In this document: positions 8,420 to 18,871 of the stretch, piece by piece | Layout of the letters: every line of letters begins with the position of its first letter | Numbering within the stretch: position 1 is the first letter of the stretch | Source: Pseudomonadaceae bacterium | Lineage (GTDB): Bacteria > Pseudomonadota > Gammaproteobacteria > Pseudomonadales > Azotimanducaceae | Assembly (NCBI GenBank): GCA_024743175.1 | Contig: JANSXA010000004.1 | Location: 332,872-396,871, forward strand | Length of the DNA stretch: 64,000 bases | Reading direction: 5' to 3' | Notes under the pieces: model-generated | What the model was told of the DNA's origin: nothing | Seen by the model: only the letters and a program-made list of their open reading frames with translations | Database searches by the model: none | Made by a program: the position numbers and the translations under genes

Positions 8420-11098
8420 ATGGAAATAAGCCGTCACTTTAAACCCGCTGGGAATCTGCTCAAGCTGTTCGCTCTGTGCTGGACTGCGCAGTTCTGGGCC
8501 GCTTCAGGCGCAGAACACCTGTGTGTACCTGATGCAGACGGAGAAGGATGGGACTGCGACCCTTATAGTGATGAAGTGCCCCCTTTTACCTGGAATCAAA
8601 TTGTCCCGGTTGCAGTGGCGGAAAAACCGGCACCAGCGGTTGAGCCCGTAACTGCAGATAAGGTTGTATCGGAAACCATCGATGCGCCAATAGAAGCGGA
8701 CACGGACCCTGTTACCGGCTTGAGCAACCGTCCTGAAGACTGGTACACGCCCAGCGTGCCGCGGCCGACCGACCCGGAACACGGTTTGTCGGATGACCTT
8801 GCAGCAACGCGATACGTCGTCAGGGACAATGGCGGAATCTGTCCCGGCGGCTATCAACAGCGCACCTTTCCGCTGCCATTGAACGCCGATGATGAGGCGC
8901 AGCCTGTTGTCATTCTGGCTGATGGGCTTTCCAGCGTGGTTGGTGAAACCGCCAGCATGCAGGGTAATGTCACCATCGAGCAGGGCAATCGATTGCTGCG
9001 TTCGCCGGTTGCAGAACTGGATTATCCGTCGCAGATAGTGGAGTTTCCCCGGGGACTGAAGCTCGACCAGCCTGGGCTGATCATGCAGGGTGACCAGGCC
9101 AGAGTGCATCTGGACACCAAGCAGGCAGACTTAAGTGGGACGCAGTTTGTTCTCATTGATGCCAGTCTGCGTGGTCAGGCGTCAACCTTGTCGCAAAGTG
9201 AATCAGGCGACCTGACCTTGCAGGGCAATCAGTTCACCCGCTGTGAACCCGGCAACAATGGCTGGCTGCTGCAGACCAAAGAGTTGGTGATCGAGAAAGA
9301 TGCAATTTTCGGCACGGCTAAACATGCTGTTTTGAAACTCAAGTCTGTACCGGTCTTTTATACACCGCGATTACAGTTTCCGGTTTCAGATCAGCGTCTG
9401 TCCGGTTTCCTTTTCCCGAATCTCGGTTATTCAGATGAAGACGGGGTTGATGTGGCCATACCTTACTACTTCAACCTGGCGCCCAACTACGATGCCACGC
9501 TGATTCCCCGCTACATCAGTGAGCGTGGTGCGGGCGCTGAGCTTGAATTGCGCCACATGTCCGCTTGGCAGAACACAACCCTCAGCGGTGGCCTGCTGCC
9601 TAGTGACAAGCTCTACAACGGGGACCTGAATCGTGATGATTTTGACGAGGCGGGTGGCACCGCAGTGCTTGGACCCTTCGAGTCTGCTGACCGGTGGCTG
9701 GGTGCAATAGATCACGAAGGTCGGATAGGCGCATTCCGCACGCTGATAGATTACACCAGCGTCAGCGACCGGGACTATTTCCGCGATCTGGGCTCTGACC
9801 TGGGTGTATCCAGTCGTCGTGAACTCGAGCGTAAAGGCGAAATACAGTACAACCAGGGTGGTCTGTTCATGCGTCTCTGGGCGCAACGATTTCAACGCCT
9901 TGATGATTCGGTGATCGAGGATTACCAGCGCCTGCCGGAGTTTGAAGCCGTTTACTCCACACCTCTTGCAGGACCGTTTGAATTCAGTCTGGGAGCAAAG
10001 TGGTCAGACTTTGATCGTGATACAGATGGCCTTGCCGGTATCCAGGCATTTACCGGTCAGCGCACGCATCTCGAGCCCAGACTGCGTATGTCGCTGCAAC
10101 AGCCCTACGGCTTTTTCAATGTCATGGGTGGCTATCGCTATACCCGTTACGACCTTGAGCAGTCTGACCTGAGCGTTGGCGGCGTCCTGTTGGATGACAG
10201 CCCGGACCGCAATATTGGCGTTGCCTCAGTAGATGGCGGTCTGTTTTTTGAGCGCCAGCTGAACTGGTTCGGTCAGAATCTGATTCAAACGCTGGAGCCG
10301 CGTCTGTTTTATCTGTGGCAGGAGTTTGACGAGCAGGCTGAATTGCCAGTCTTTGATGCATCGCGGCTGACATTTGGTTACTCACAGCTGTTCCGCGATA
10401 ATCGGTTCTCCGGCCTTGATCGTATCGGTGATGCGGATCAGCTTTCAGCTGGGGTCACCACTCGATTTCTTGCGTCCAGTACCGGGCGGGAGTACTTCCG
10501 ATTCAGTTTAGGCGAGATCTTTTATTTCGATGATCGGGAAGTGACCTTATCTGGAAGGCAAACCGAGGCTGATCTCGACAGTTCTTCAGCGATTGCCGCG
10601 GAAATGGCCGCGTCACTTTTTGGCCACTGGAAAGTCACCGGAAATATGGTCTGGGACCCGCATGAAAACAAAGTCGAAGAAGGTGGCGCGGGAATTTCGT
10701 ATCAACGTGATGCGCGGCATATCTTCAATATGGGCTACCGCAACCGGTTTGATCAGAACATAGAGCAGACTGACCTGTCTTTTTTCTGGCCGGTGACCCA
10801 GCACTATTCGGTTCTGGCACGATGGAACTATGACCTGGAAAGTGGTCGTACTATTGAAGCTTTTGGTGGCGTTGAATATGCCGATTGCTGTCTTAAAGTC
10901 CGTTTGCTGGCGCGTCGATTCCTCGACAGCCCAACTGCAAGCAATTTTGAGAATGTTGAAGCGGACAATGGCGTGTTTCTACAAATTGTATTTAAAGGCC
11001 TTGCTGGCTTCGGTACTCAGGTAGAATCCGTGCTTGAGCGAGGGATACGCGGGTATCGCACGCCGGAAGCTAACGACTTTTTTACCAACAGACCCTGA
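8420..11098 (+). CDS. lptD: LPS-assembly outer-membrane protein LptD
   Basis: 892-residue outer-membrane translocon that inserts lipopolysaccharide into the outer leaflet with LptE. Seen: a signal sequence (about residues 1-30), an OstA-type N-terminal domain (about 160-290, with ASMQGNVTIEQGNRLLRS) and a C-terminal beta barrel with alternating aromatic strands. Cysteines at the mature N-terminus (EHLCVP and GWDCDP) and the CC pair near residue 820 (ADCCLKVRLLARR) match the disulfides used in LptD maturation. It precedes surA, the chaperone needed for its folding. Confidence 0.97.
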   Translation: MEISRHFKPAGNLLKLFALCWTAQFWAASGAEHLCVPDADGEGWDCDPYSDEVPPFTWNQIVPVAVAEKPAPAVEPVTADKVVSETIDAPIEADTDPVTGLSNRPEDWYTPSVPRPTDPEHGLSDDLAATRYVVRDNGGICPGGYQQRTFPLPLNADDEAQPVVILADGLSSVVGETASMQGNVTIEQGNRLLRSPVAELDYPSQIVEFPRGLKLDQPGLIMQGDQARVHLDTKQADLSGTQFVLIDASLRGQASTLSQSESGDLTLQGNQFTRCEPGNNGWLLQTKELVIEKDAIFGTAKHAVLKLKSVPVFYTPRLQFPVSDQRLSGFLFPNLGYSDEDGVDVAIPYYFNLAPNYDATLIPRYISERGAGAELELRHMSAWQNTTLSGGLLPSDKLYNGDLNRDDFDEAGGTAVLGPFESADRWLGAIDHEGRIGAFRTLIDYTSVSDRDYFRDLGSDLGVSSRRELERKGEIQYNQGGLFMRLWAQRFQRLDDSVIEDYQRLPEFEAVYSTPLAGPFEFSLGAKWSDFDRDTDGLAGIQAFTGQRTHLEPRLRMSLQQPYGFFNVMGGYRYTRYDLEQSDLSVGGVLLDDSPDRNIGVASVDGGLFFERQLNWFGQNLIQTLEPRLFYLWQEFDEQAELPVFDASRLTFGYSQLFRDNRFSGLDRIGDADQLSAGVTTRFLASSTGREYFRFSLGEIFYFDDREVTLSGRQTEADLDSSSAIAAEMAASLFGHWKVTGNMVWDPHENKVEEGGAGISYQRDARHIFNMGYRNRFDQNIEQTDLSFFWPVTQHYSVLARWNYDLESGRTIEAFGGVEYADCCLKVRLLARRFLDSPTASNFENVEADNGVFLQIVFKGLAGFGTQVESVLERGIRGYRTPEANDFFTNRP

Positions 11099-11127
11099 TG
11101 AATTTTCCCTTGGAGGTATCTGCAATA

Positions 11128-12423
11128 ATGCATAAAGTCCTGACAACATTACTGGTTTGCGTGGTTGGCATTACCCTGCTTTACATCCCGGTAAACGGCC
11201 ATGCGGTTTATCGTGAAATCGAAGGTATTGTGGCAGTAGTCGACGATGATGTGGTGCTCGCCTCTGAGTTGAAAAATCGCTACGACCAGGTCATCCGCCA
11301 GATGCAGACCCAGAATGTGTCGCTGCCGCCTAACGAGATCCTCATCAGCCAGATCATGGAGCGACTGATTCTGGAAAGCATCCAGAAGCAGGAAGCCGAG
11401 CGACGTGGTATCCGCATAGATGATGAAACATTAACCAGAGCGGTTATGTCGTTTGCGCAAGGTAACAACATGACCCTGGAACAGTTTCAGCAGGCGCTGG
11501 CTGCTGATGGGGTCAGCTATCGTGAGTTTCGCGAAGAGATCCGCACGGAAATGGCCATTACCCGGCTGCAACGCAACCTGATCAATCGCCGAATTTCGAT
11601 TACCGACCAGGAAGTTGAGGGTCTGCTTAACTCGCCGTTCTACAAAGAAATGTTTTCAGACGAATATCGCGTTGGCCATATATTGCTGTCGTTAGAAGAG
11701 CGGGCATCGGACGAAGTGGTAGAGGCTGCTATGACTGAAGCCAACGATATTGTGCAGCAGCTTCGTGACGGCGCTGATTTTGCGCAGATGGCCATTGCAA
11801 AGTCATCCAGCAGCCGGGCTTTGGAAGGCGGGGATCTGGGCTGGCGTAAGGCGGGAGAACTGCCCAGCCTGTTTGCCGAGGAGGTACTTGAGCTGGATGT
11901 GAATGGTATTGCAGAGCCGATTAAAACCTCGGGTGCGATCCATATCATCAAACTCCTGGAGCGGCGCGGAGCAGGCGTGCAGAAAGTTGTTGAAACCAAC
12001 GTACGACATATTCTGGTGCAGCCTTCAGAGATTCGTTCTCCAGAAGAAACGGCAGCCCTGATTCAGGACATCAAACGTCAGTTGGATGAAGGTGCTGATT
12101 TTGCCGAGCTTGCAAAAGAACATTCTCAAGATCCGGCCAGTGCGTTAAATGGTGGCGATCTCGGCTGGGCAACACCTGATCAGTTTGTTGGCCAGTTTGG
12201 AGAAATCATGGAGCGCACTGCAAAAGAGGGCATCAGCGAACCGTTTCTAACCCAGTTCGGCTGGCATGTTTTACAGGTGCTTGATCGCCGCGAAGAAGAT
12301 ATGAGCGACGAAGCACGGGAAAATATGGCTGTAGAGATTCTGCACAAACGCCGCTTCGAAGAAGAGCAGCAGGAATGGTTAAAAGAAATTCGCGATGAAG
12401 CCTTTGTCGAAGTTCGGCTTTAA
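11128..12423 (+). CDS. surA: Periplasmic chaperone and peptidyl-prolyl isomerase SurA
   Basis: About 431 residues. Escorts outer-membrane proteins, including LptD, across the periplasm. After a signal peptide (to about VNGHA) come the SurA N-terminal domain and two parvulin domains, one beginning YRVGHILLS and one beginning VRHILVQ, each with the GGDLGW motif. The open frame reaches an ATG overlapping the lptD stop (11098), but the ATG at 11128 has GGAGG at 11112-11116 and begins directly with the signal peptide, so it is chosen. Confidence 0.96.
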   Translation: MHKVLTTLLVCVVGITLLYIPVNGHAVYREIEGIVAVVDDDVVLASELKNRYDQVIRQMQTQNVSLPPNEILISQIMERLILESIQKQEAERRGIRIDDETLTRAVMSFAQGNNMTLEQFQQALAADGVSYREFREEIRTEMAITRLQRNLINRRISITDQEVEGLLNSPFYKEMFSDEYRVGHILLSLEERASDEVVEAAMTEANDIVQQLRDGADFAQMAIAKSSSSRALEGGDLGWRKAGELPSLFAEEVLELDVNGIAEPIKTSGAIHIIKLLERRGAGVQKVVETNVRHILVQPSEIRSPEETAALIQDIKRQLDEGADFAELAKEHSQDPASALNGGDLGWATPDQFVGQFGEIMERTAKEGISEPFLTQFGWHVLQVLDRREEDMSDEARENMAVEILHKRRFEEEQQEWLKEIRDEAFVEVRL

Positions 12424-12456
12424 TCAGAGGCTCCCTTATCCTCTGCGTGTGAGGAT

Positions 12457-13425
12457 ATGTTAGCGATAACGCCCGGAGAACCCGCGGGCATTGGTCCGGA
12501 CCTGGTAATTCGGCTGGCTCAACAGGAACGACAGCAGGGCTGGGTAGTGCTTGCAGATGCGCAGATGCTGGCAGACAGAGCCCGGTTGCTGAAGCTGCCG
12601 CTGACAATAGATAACAACGAATCTCAGCCCAGTTGCGCCCGGGCTCACCTGACGGTTCATCACGTACCCCTTGCAAAACCTGTCAAATCCGGACAGCTGG
12701 ATTGCGCCAATGTGCCCGGGGTGCTTGCCGCCCTGGATGCTGCGATACAAGGGTGCCTGAATGACACTTTCACAGCCCTGGTTACCGGTCCCATGCAGAA
12801 GTCTGTTGTCAATGACGCCGGTATCGCCTTCAGCGGGCACACCGAATATCTGGCTGATGCTGCAGGCGTTGATGATGTTGTTATGCTGCTGGTGGCGGGT
12901 AAATTGCGAGTTGCCCTGGCGACCACTCATATCCCCCTCAGCCAGGTGTCAGCATCGCTCACCCAGGTGTTGCTTGAACGACGCTTGAACATCCTGCATG
13001 CAGGGCTGAAGAACTATTTTGCAAAGCCCGATCCGCACATTCTGGTGGCCGGTCTGAACCCGCATGCGGGAGAAAGTGGTCACCTCGGCTCTGAAGAAAT
13101 CAATACAATTGCGCCTGTGCTGGAGCGCCTCCGGGCGAAGGGGCTCAGGTTGAGCGGCCCACTGCCGGCAGACACATTATTCACACCTCGACACCTTGAA
13201 AAGGCGGATGCGGTTCTGGCCATGTTTCATGACCAGGGTCTGCCGGTGCTAAAATATGCAGGGTTTGGAGAGGCAGTGAACGTCACTCTGGGTTTGCCGT
13301 TTGTACGCACCTCGGTAGATCATGGCACGGCCTTAGATCTTGCCGGTACTCAGGCCGTGGACACAGGTAGTATGGCGGCTGCTCTGCAGTTGGCCGAATC
13401 ACTGAAAACCAATGCGCGCGCGTAA
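12457..13425 (+). CDS. pdxA: 4-hydroxythreonine-4-phosphate dehydrogenase
   Basis: 322-residue NAD-dependent enzyme of pyridoxal 5'-phosphate synthesis. Family motifs: TPGEPAGIGPDL at the N-terminus, SGHTEYLADAAG (metal-binding His), GLNPHAGESGHLG, and FHDQGLPVLKY followed by RTSVDHGTALDLAG. It lies between surA and rsmA in the conserved order and overlaps rsmA by 14 bases, implying coupled translation. Confidence 0.96.
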   Translation: MLAITPGEPAGIGPDLVIRLAQQERQQGWVVLADAQMLADRARLLKLPLTIDNNESQPSCARAHLTVHHVPLAKPVKSGQLDCANVPGVLAALDAAIQGCLNDTFTALVTGPMQKSVVNDAGIAFSGHTEYLADAAGVDDVVMLLVAGKLRVALATTHIPLSQVSASLTQVLLERRLNILHAGLKNYFAKPDPHILVAGLNPHAGESGHLGSEEINTIAPVLERLRAKGLRLSGPLPADTLFTPRHLEKADAVLAMFHDQGLPVLKYAGFGEAVNVTLGLPFVRTSVDHGTALDLAGTQAVDTGSMAAALQLAESLKTNARA

Positions 13426-14227
13426 AAGATTCGGTCAGCACTTTCTGACCGACCAGGGGGTGCTGCAGAATATTGTTCGTGCTGCAGGTATAACCGCAAA
13501 TGATCACCTGTTTGAGATTGGTCCGGGGCAGGGGGCGTTGACCGATCTGCTGGTCGGCACGCCTGCGCTTTACCGAGCCGTGGAGATCGATCGGGATCTG
13601 GCGCCGTTGCTGCGCGCAAGGCACCCGAACCTGGAAGTGATAGTTGATGATATCCTGCGCGTAAATCTCGAGGAAATTCTGGATGGTGACGTGCCCTGGC
13701 GTTTACTCGGCAACCTGCCTTACAACATTTCCTCTCCGCTGCTTGCCAGCCTGACACAGTTTGTGGAACAGCATCCGGGACAGATAGCCGATATGCATTT
13801 CATGTTGCAGCGGGAAATGGCAGAACGCTTGAGTGCCATACCTGGCACCAAAGCCTGGGGGCGACTCAGTGTGATGGTGCAGTTGCGCTTTGATGTGGAG
13901 CACGTGTTTGATGTGGGTCCTGAGGCGTTCAGCCCCCCGCCCAAGGTCTGGTCCAGCATTATCCGCCTGCTTCCTAGAAAACATACTGACGCTGGTGTAG
14001 ACGTGGTGGTTCTGGACCGGGTTTTAAGGTTGGCGTTTTCCGGCAGACGTAAGCGGCTGTCTAATTCGCTGAAAGTTCTGCAGCTGGATTGGTCAAGCAT
14101 CGACTTGGATCCAGGTCTGCGGGCTGATAACGTGGCGCGCGATGAGTACGTCATGCTGGCGAGGCAGGTTGCAGCTCAGGCAGATGAAATAAAATTGCCT
14201 TCCGAACATGAACTTAACAAGCAGTAA
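13412..14227 (+). CDS. rsmA: 16S rRNA dimethyladenosine transferase RsmA/KsgA
   Basis: 271 residues. Dimethylates two adjacent adenines in the 3' terminal hairpin of 16S rRNA late in 30S assembly. Visible: the RKRFGQHFLTD start, SAM motif I FEIGPGQGALTDLL and the catalytic GNLPYNIS motif, with a helical C-terminal domain. Begins inside pdxA and is followed after six bases by apaG. Confidence 0.97.
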   Translation: MRARKRFGQHFLTDQGVLQNIVRAAGITANDHLFEIGPGQGALTDLLVGTPALYRAVEIDRDLAPLLRARHPNLEVIVDDILRVNLEEILDGDVPWRLLGNLPYNISSPLLASLTQFVEQHPGQIADMHFMLQREMAERLSAIPGTKAWGRLSVMVQLRFDVEHVFDVGPEAFSPPPKVWSSIIRLLPRKHTDAGVDVVVLDRVLRLAFSGRRKRLSNSLKVLQLDWSSIDLDPGLRADNVARDEYVMLARQVAAQADEIKLPSEHELNKQ

Positions 14228-14233
14228 AACTTT

Positions 14234-14602
14234 ATGAATCAGGTCGAAGTGTCCGTGGTCACCCACTATGTCGAAGCGCAGTCCGAACCAGCGGAAGAAC
14301 GATTTGTTTTTGCCTATACAATTACGATTACAAACAATGGCTCACAACCGGCACAACTCATGAGCCGACACTGGATCATTACAGATGCCAGTGGTGAGGT
14401 AGAAGAAGTGCGCGGTGAAGGGGTGGTTGGCAAACAACCTGTGCTGGCACCCGGTGAGTCTTTTGAGTATACCAGCGGTGCTATTCTGAAGACGCCAGTG
14501 GGTGCCATGCAGGGTGAGTACACCTTTATTGGAGATGACCAGACTCCCTTCGGTGCACCGATTGCGGCCTTCTCCCTGTCCATACCTAACCTGGTGCACT
14601 GA
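14234..14602 (+). CDS. apaG: ApaG protein
   Basis: 122-residue single-domain protein with a fibronectin-III-like fold (DUF525). Matches the family in length and in motifs YTITITNNGSQPAQLMSRHW and GEGVVGKQPVLAPGESFEYTSG. Its biochemical role is not settled. It sits in the conserved rsmA-apaG-apaH cluster, three bases before apaH. Confidence 0.95.
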   Translation: MNQVEVSVVTHYVEAQSEPAEERFVFAYTITITNNGSQPAQLMSRHWIITDASGEVEEVRGEGVVGKQPVLAPGESFEYTSGAILKTPVGAMQGEYTFIGDDQTPFGAPIAAFSLSIPNLVH

Positions 14603-14605
14603 CTC

Positions 14606-15436
14606 TTGGCCACTTACGCAGTGGGTGATGTGCAGGGGTGTCTGCGTGAGTTTGAACTTCTGTTAGAGAAAGTGAACTTCAATTCAAATGACCAGCTCTG
14701 GCTGGCAGGGGATCTGATCAATAGAGGCCCCCATTCGCTGGAGGTACTGCGCCTGGTGCACTCAATGGATGCTCAGGTTGAAGTGGTGCTGGGTAATCAT
14801 GAGTTACATTTCCTTGCTATTTATTTTGGTGGACACAAGAGCAGCGGATCTGACACCTTTGATGGTCTGCTTGGGGCGCCTGATGCAGAGCAGCTGGCCA
14901 ACTGGTTGTGTCAGCAGAAAATGCTGCACCATGATTCATCATTGAACTGCACGATGACCCACGCCGGGATTCCACACATCTGGAGTTTGAAACGAGCGCG
15001 AGTTTTTGCCTCTGAAGTTGAAGCCGTCATAAGCGGCGACAATGCGAAAGTAAGTGCAAAAGAATTCTTTGCCGGTTTATACGGCAACGAACCCAACTGT
15101 TGGGAACCTGAGTTAAGTGGATTGCCGCGCTATCGACTTCTGGCCAATTATTTCACCCGCATGCGATTGGTAAACTCCGCGGGCTGTCTGGATTTCAGCC
15201 ATAAAGGTGCCATCGCTGACGCGCCAGCCGGCTGGGAACCCTGGTTCAAGCTGTTCCCTCGTTCAACGGATAAAAAAAGCGGCATGAAACTATTGTTTGG
15301 ACATTGGGCGGCACTGGAAGGTGTAACCCATCGGGATGACATTATTGCGCTGGACACCGGTTGCGTCTGGGGGCGCCATTTAACCGCTTATTGTCTGGAA
15401 ACCGCTGAACTGACAACGGTGCCAGCGGTCAACTGA
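14606..15436 (+). CDS. apaH: Symmetrical diadenosine tetraphosphatase ApaH
   Basis: 276 residues. Hydrolyses Ap4A to two ADP and removes Np4 caps from RNA. The metallophosphatase motifs GDVQGC, GDLINRG and GNHE are all near the N-terminus. The start is a TTG (14606-14608): the family begins [11 protein letters not shown] exactly there and no ATG or GTG in frame fits. Directly followed by cca after one base. Confidence 0.95.
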   Translation: MATYAVGDVQGCLREFELLLEKVNFNSNDQLWLAGDLINRGPHSLEVLRLVHSMDAQVEVVLGNHELHFLAIYFGGHKSSGSDTFDGLLGAPDAEQLANWLCQQKMLHHDSSLNCTMTHAGIPHIWSLKRARVFASEVEAVISGDNAKVSAKEFFAGLYGNEPNCWEPELSGLPRYRLLANYFTRMRLVNSAGCLDFSHKGAIADAPAGWEPWFKLFPRSTDKKSGMKLLFGHWAALEGVTHRDDIIALDTGCVWGRHLTAYCLETAELTTVPAVN

Positions 15437-15437
15437 C

Positions 15438-16502
15438 ATGGCGCAGATTCCGAACATTACAGATGAACTGGAAGTTTATCTGGTGGGCGGTGCGGTTCGT
15501 GATGGATTGCTGGGACGTGCCGTTGGTGATAACGACTGGGTAGTCGTAAACAGTTCAGTTGCGCAGATGCTGGCACTGGGTTTCACCCAGGTAGGGCGGG
15601 ACTTCCCCGTATTTCTGCACCCGCAGACCCATGAAGAATATGCGCTGGCGCGCACCGAGCGGAAACAGGGTCAGGGGCATCGCGGCTTTGTTGTTGATGC
15701 CAGCCCTGAAGTCATCCTGGAAGAAGATCTGCAGCGGCGCGACCTGACCATTAACGCCATTGCAAAGGACCCGCAGGGTGATCTGATTGATCCTTTTGGT
15801 GGCGCCGCAGATCTGCAGGCGCGCCTGTTGCGGCACGTGTCTGCGGCCTTTGCAGAAGATCCACTTCGGGTGTTTCGCGTCGCTCGTTTTGCAGCTCAGC
15901 TGCCGGAATTCTCTGTAGCACCAGAGACGCTGGAACTGATGCAGCAGATGTGTGAGGCCGGTGAGCTGGCTTCACTGTCGGCGGAAAGGGTCTGGCAGGA
16001 AACTGAAAAAGCCCTGAGCGCCGATGCTCCGCAACGTTTCTTTGAAGTTCTTCAGCAGGTGGACGGTCTGGATTACTGGATGCCGGAACTACGCGGCAGA
16101 TCGCCTCAATTCAAAAGAGTAAACGCCGTGCACCGCTATGCTGAGTTACCGCTTGATGAGGCTGACTTCGACTCGCTGGCAAGTCGCCTGAAAGTGCCCG
16201 GGCGCTATCAGCAGATGGCTGCAGATCGACTGATGTGGGCTGATATTGTTGTGCGCTGGCGGTCAATCGATGTGGCTTCACTTGCAAGCGCTTTGCAGGC
16301 CCTGCAGGTCAATCATGACACCCGGCGTCTGCTCAGACTGCTGGAATGGTTGCAGCTGGACAAGGTGCATAAAGACAGCGTGCAGCAGCTGGGCGAAGGC
16401 TGGCGTGCGGTGCAGATTTCGGCAGAAGGGCTCAGTGGTAAAGCTTTTGGCAACGCTCTGTATAAAGCGCGTTGCGAATGGCTCGATCAGGCACGACGAT
16501 AA
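15438..16502 (+). CDS. cca: CCA-adding tRNA nucleotidyltransferase
   Basis: 354-residue class II nucleotidyltransferase that builds or repairs the tRNA 3' CCA end. The head domain starts [14 protein letters not shown] and carries the two catalytic acids in GDND, followed by [20 protein letters not shown] and [14 protein letters not shown]. At this length the C-terminal HD phosphohydrolase domain of the E. coli enzyme is absent, as in other short gammaproteobacterial forms. Its end overlaps convergent folB by 16 bases. Confidence 0.94.
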   Translation: MAQIPNITDELEVYLVGGAVRDGLLGRAVGDNDWVVVNSSVAQMLALGFTQVGRDFPVFLHPQTHEEYALARTERKQGQGHRGFVVDASPEVILEEDLQRRDLTINAIAKDPQGDLIDPFGGAADLQARLLRHVSAAFAEDPLRVFRVARFAAQLPEFSVAPETLELMQQMCEAGELASLSAERVWQETEKALSADAPQRFFEVLQQVDGLDYWMPELRGRSPQFKRVNAVHRYAELPLDEADFDSLASRLKVPGRYQQMAADRLMWADIVVRWRSIDVASLASALQALQVNHDTRRLLRLLEWLQLDKVHKDSVQQLGEGWRAVQISAEGLSGKAFGNALYKARCEWLDQARR

Positions 16503-16852
16503 ATCTCAACGCCAACCTGTTCAGCCTTTTCCAGAGCGTTGGGCTTGCCGACGGTTACCCGCACAGCCTGTACTAAGGGTTGCGCAAGGGCCAGGCCTGC
16601 AATCTGGTGTGCCAGGGTCTCTACCAGGAGACACTGCTGCTCAACGGCCAATGCTTCCACCGCTTCTGCGAGAAATGCGTAGTCGAGGGTGTCGTTCAAG
16701 TCTTTTGATTCAGCCGCGATTTGTGTGTTGACCGTCAGCTCAAGGGAAACACAAATCGGTTGAGGTGTTACTCGCTCCCTGGGCAGTACCCCGAGAATTG
16801 CCTCAAAAACAAGGTTACGAACATAAACAATGTCTGTGTTTGTCTGGTCCAT
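16487..16852 (-). CDS. folB: Dihydroneopterin aldolase
   Basis: About 121 residues from the chosen ATG at 16852 ([13 protein letters not shown]). Converts 7,8-dihydroneopterin to 6-hydroxymethyl-dihydropterin in folate synthesis. Family features: the N-terminal [29 protein letters not shown], and [12 protein letters not shown] with the catalytic Glu. The open frame continues to 16936, but that extension runs into tsaD and is not family-like. It lies on the same strand 22 bases downstream of tsaD. Confidence 0.92.
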   Translation of the reverse strand: MDQTNTDIVYVRNLVFEAILGVLPRERVTPQPICVSLELTVNTQIAAESKDLNDTLDYAFLAEAVEALAVEQQCLLVETLAHQIAGLALAQPLVQAVRVTVGKPNALEKAEQVGVEIYRRA

Positions 16853-16874
16853 CAGTTCTTCGTCGCTGGTTTGA

Positions 16875-17939
16875 TTATGCGGAGCGAGCGGTTCGAGCAA
16901 GCAGCTCAGCACCATTGTTAATCGGGGCAAGTTCAATCATGGGCCAGCGTGGCTTTGTATTGATCGCAAGGTCGTTAGATTGATCAGCCAGCAGTCGTAG
17001 TGCGCCCGCAAATGCAATCATTGCACCGTTGTCGGTACATAGCGCATTAGGTGCGTAGTGCACGTTGGCATCCAGGTCGCTGGCCAGTTTATGGCGCAGG
17101 GCTTTATTTGCGCTGACCCCGCCGGCCATAACCAGATCTTTAATACCGGTCTGTTTGATCGCACGTTTGCATTTGATAAATAAGGTATCCACCACGGCTT
17201 CTTCAAACGCGGCAGCGATATCGGCAATGTCCTGTTCGGACAAAGGTTGGTTTGCGGCAACGGTATTGAGCGTGAATGTTTTCAGGCCGCTGAAGCTGAA
17301 ATCAAGACCCGGCCGGTCGGTCATCGGGCGTGGAAAAGTGAAGCGGCTGTTGTTTCCTCTGGTGGCTGCTGCAGCGATTGCAGGGCCGCCGGGATAGCCG
17401 AGGTTCATCATTTTTGCGGCTTTATCGAAGGCTTCTCCGGCAGCGTCATCCACAGACTCACCGAGGATGGTGTAGTTGCCAAGACTGGTGACCTTCACCA
17501 GTTGTGTATGTCCCCCGGAGACAAGCAGCGCAAGAAAAGGCAGCTCTGGTGCCGTGTCCTGACCCTGAGAAGGTGCCAGCAGTGGCGCCAGCAGGTGGGC
17601 CTCCATGTGGTGTACACCAATGGCTTTGATGCCTAAAGCCCAGGCAAGACTGCGTCCGAAAGTGGCGCCAACCAGCAGGGCGCCCATCAGACCAGGCCCG
17701 GCGGTGTAAGCGACACCATCCAGGTCAGAGAGCGTTTTACCCGCTGCCTCCAGGACCTGATGTGTCATGGGGGTTATTTTGCGGATGTGATCACGGGACG
17801 CGAGCTCCGGCACAACGCCGCCGTAGTCAGCGTGCAGGTCGATCTGGCTGTACAAAGCTTCGCTGAGCAGCCCCTGTTCTGTGTCATAAACAGCAAGGCC
17901 CGTCTCGTCGCAGGAGGTTTCGATTCCGAGGATCAACAT
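16875..17939 (-). CDS. tsaD: tRNA threonylcarbamoyladenosine synthase subunit TsaD
   Basis: About 354 residues from the ATG at 17939 ([13 protein letters not shown], the canonical N-terminus); the frame extends further upstream without homology. TsaD transfers the threonylcarbamoyl group to A37 of ANN-decoding tRNAs with TsaB/TsaE. Visible: the ASKHA-type ATP site, metal-binding histidines in [12 protein letters not shown], and [10 protein letters not shown]. Divergent from rpsU, as is common in this class. Confidence 0.96.
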   Translation of the reverse strand: MLILGIETSCDETGLAVYDTEQGLLSEALYSQIDLHADYGGVVPELASRDHIRKITPMTHQVLEAAGKTLSDLDGVAYTAGPGLMGALLVGATFGRSLAWALGIKAIGVHHMEAHLLAPLLAPSQGQDTAPELPFLALLVSGGHTQLVKVTSLGNYTILGESVDDAAGEAFDKAAKMMNLGYPGGPAIAAAATRGNNSRFTFPRPMTDRPGLDFSFSGLKTFTLNTVAANQPLSEQDIADIAAAFEEAVVDTLFIKCKRAIKQTGIKDLVMAGGVSANKALRHKLASDLDANVHYAPNALCTDNGAMIAFAGALRLLADQSNDLAINTKPRWPMIELAPINNGAELLARTARSA

Positions 17940-18088
17940 AGTGGCCCGGACTCTAGTGCATAAGCGGTCCTTGAGTAAATCAGTTCCGAATTGCACTGAA
18001 GATCGCGAAAACAAAGCAGATGTTGAACTCTGGACGGATTTTATTCCAGCGTGTAGAATTCGCGCCCCTTACAGAACTCAGGGCCAAA

Positions 18089-18304
18089 ATGCCTCACGTA
18101 AAAGTCCGCGAAAACGAACCCTTTGACGTCGCGCTGCGTCGTTTTAAACGCTCTTGTGAAAAAGCCGGTGTCTTATCGGAAGTTCGCCGTCGTGAGTTCT
18201 ACGAAAAGCCTACTGCTGTACGCAAGCGCAAAGCCGCTGCTGCAGTGAAAAGGCACGCAAAGAAACTGCAGCGCGAAGCGCGTAAGTACGAACGCGCGTT
18301 TTAG
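18089..18304 (+). CDS. rpsU: 30S ribosomal protein S21
   Basis: 71-residue basic protein of the small subunit, involved in translation initiation. The conserved start is [20 protein letters not shown] at 18089; 23 upstream codons in frame are not part of the family. The C-terminus is strongly basic. It heads the rpsU-dnaG-rpoD macromolecular-synthesis operon and is divergent from tsaD. Confidence 0.97.
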   Translation: MPHVKVRENEPFDVALRRFKRSCEKAGVLSEVRRREFYEKPTAVRKRKAAAAVKRHAKKLQREARKYERAF

Positions 18305-18339
18305 GCGATCGACCTGCCGCCCCCAGGCGGTATCCCTCC

Positions 18340-18362
18340 AGGTGGAAGTGTAACTTCCGCCT
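18340..18362 (+). terminator. Hairpin downstream of rpsU (attenuator or processing site)
   Basis: A 10-bp stem (AGGTGGAAGT / ACTTCCGCCT, one T-G wobble) closes a 3-base GTA loop, 36 bases after the rpsU stop. No T-run follows immediately, so it is not a textbook terminator. In E. coli a partial terminator between rpsU and dnaG keeps S21 in excess; a similar role is inferred. Confidence 0.45.
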
Positions 18363-18407
18363 GCAAAAATCGATTTCTTTCCCCTACTGCCCCTGTGTGA
18401 CGCTGTT

Positions 18408-18857
18408 ATGAGTGAACTCAAAGGTGTCATCGGTGACGCCACCAAAGAAGCTATGAAAGCCCGGGACAAAGAGCGCCTGGCGGTGCTGCGGATGGTGAAC
18501 TCGGAACTCAAACGCATCGAAGTGGATGAGCGGCGTGAGCTGACAGATGCTGACGTGCACAGCATTCTGAATAAAATGTTGAAGCAGCGGCAGGATTCCC
18601 TGAAGCAGTTTACCGATGCCGGTCGCGATGACCTGGCTGAGCAGGAAGCGTTTGAAATTGGTGTTGTGCAGGCTTTTTTACCCGCTCAGCTGTCGGATGC
18701 GGAACTTGCAGCTCTGGTTGACAAAGTGGTTACAGAATCAGGCGCCAGCGGCATGCAGGATATGGGTAAAGTGATGGCGGCGGTTAAAGCTGCTGCCGAA
18801 GGCCAGGCAGATATGGGCCGCGCCAGCGGTCTGGTTAAGGCACGACTCAACCAATAG
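18408..18857 (+). CDS. yqeY: GatB/YqeY domain protein
   Basis: 149-residue helical protein of the YqeY family, related to the tRNA-binding tail of GatB. Matches in length and in motifs DATKEAMKARDKERLAVLRM and AFLPAQLSD. Commonly sits between rpsU and dnaG in pseudomonads and relatives. Precise function unknown; a role near aminoacyl-tRNA metabolism is only suggested by the domain. Confidence 0.92.
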   Translation: MSELKGVIGDATKEAMKARDKERLAVLRMVNSELKRIEVDERRELTDADVHSILNKMLKQRQDSLKQFTDAGRDDLAEQEAFEIGVVQAFLPAQLSDAELAALVDKVVTESGASGMQDMGKVMAAVKAAAEGQADMGRASGLVKARLNQ

Positions 18858-18871
18858 TTTAAGGAAATCGA

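Noticed and set aside
9431..9895. 154-codon minus-strand frame inside lptD
   Set aside because: Lies fully antisense to a well-supported lptD coding region and shows no family features.
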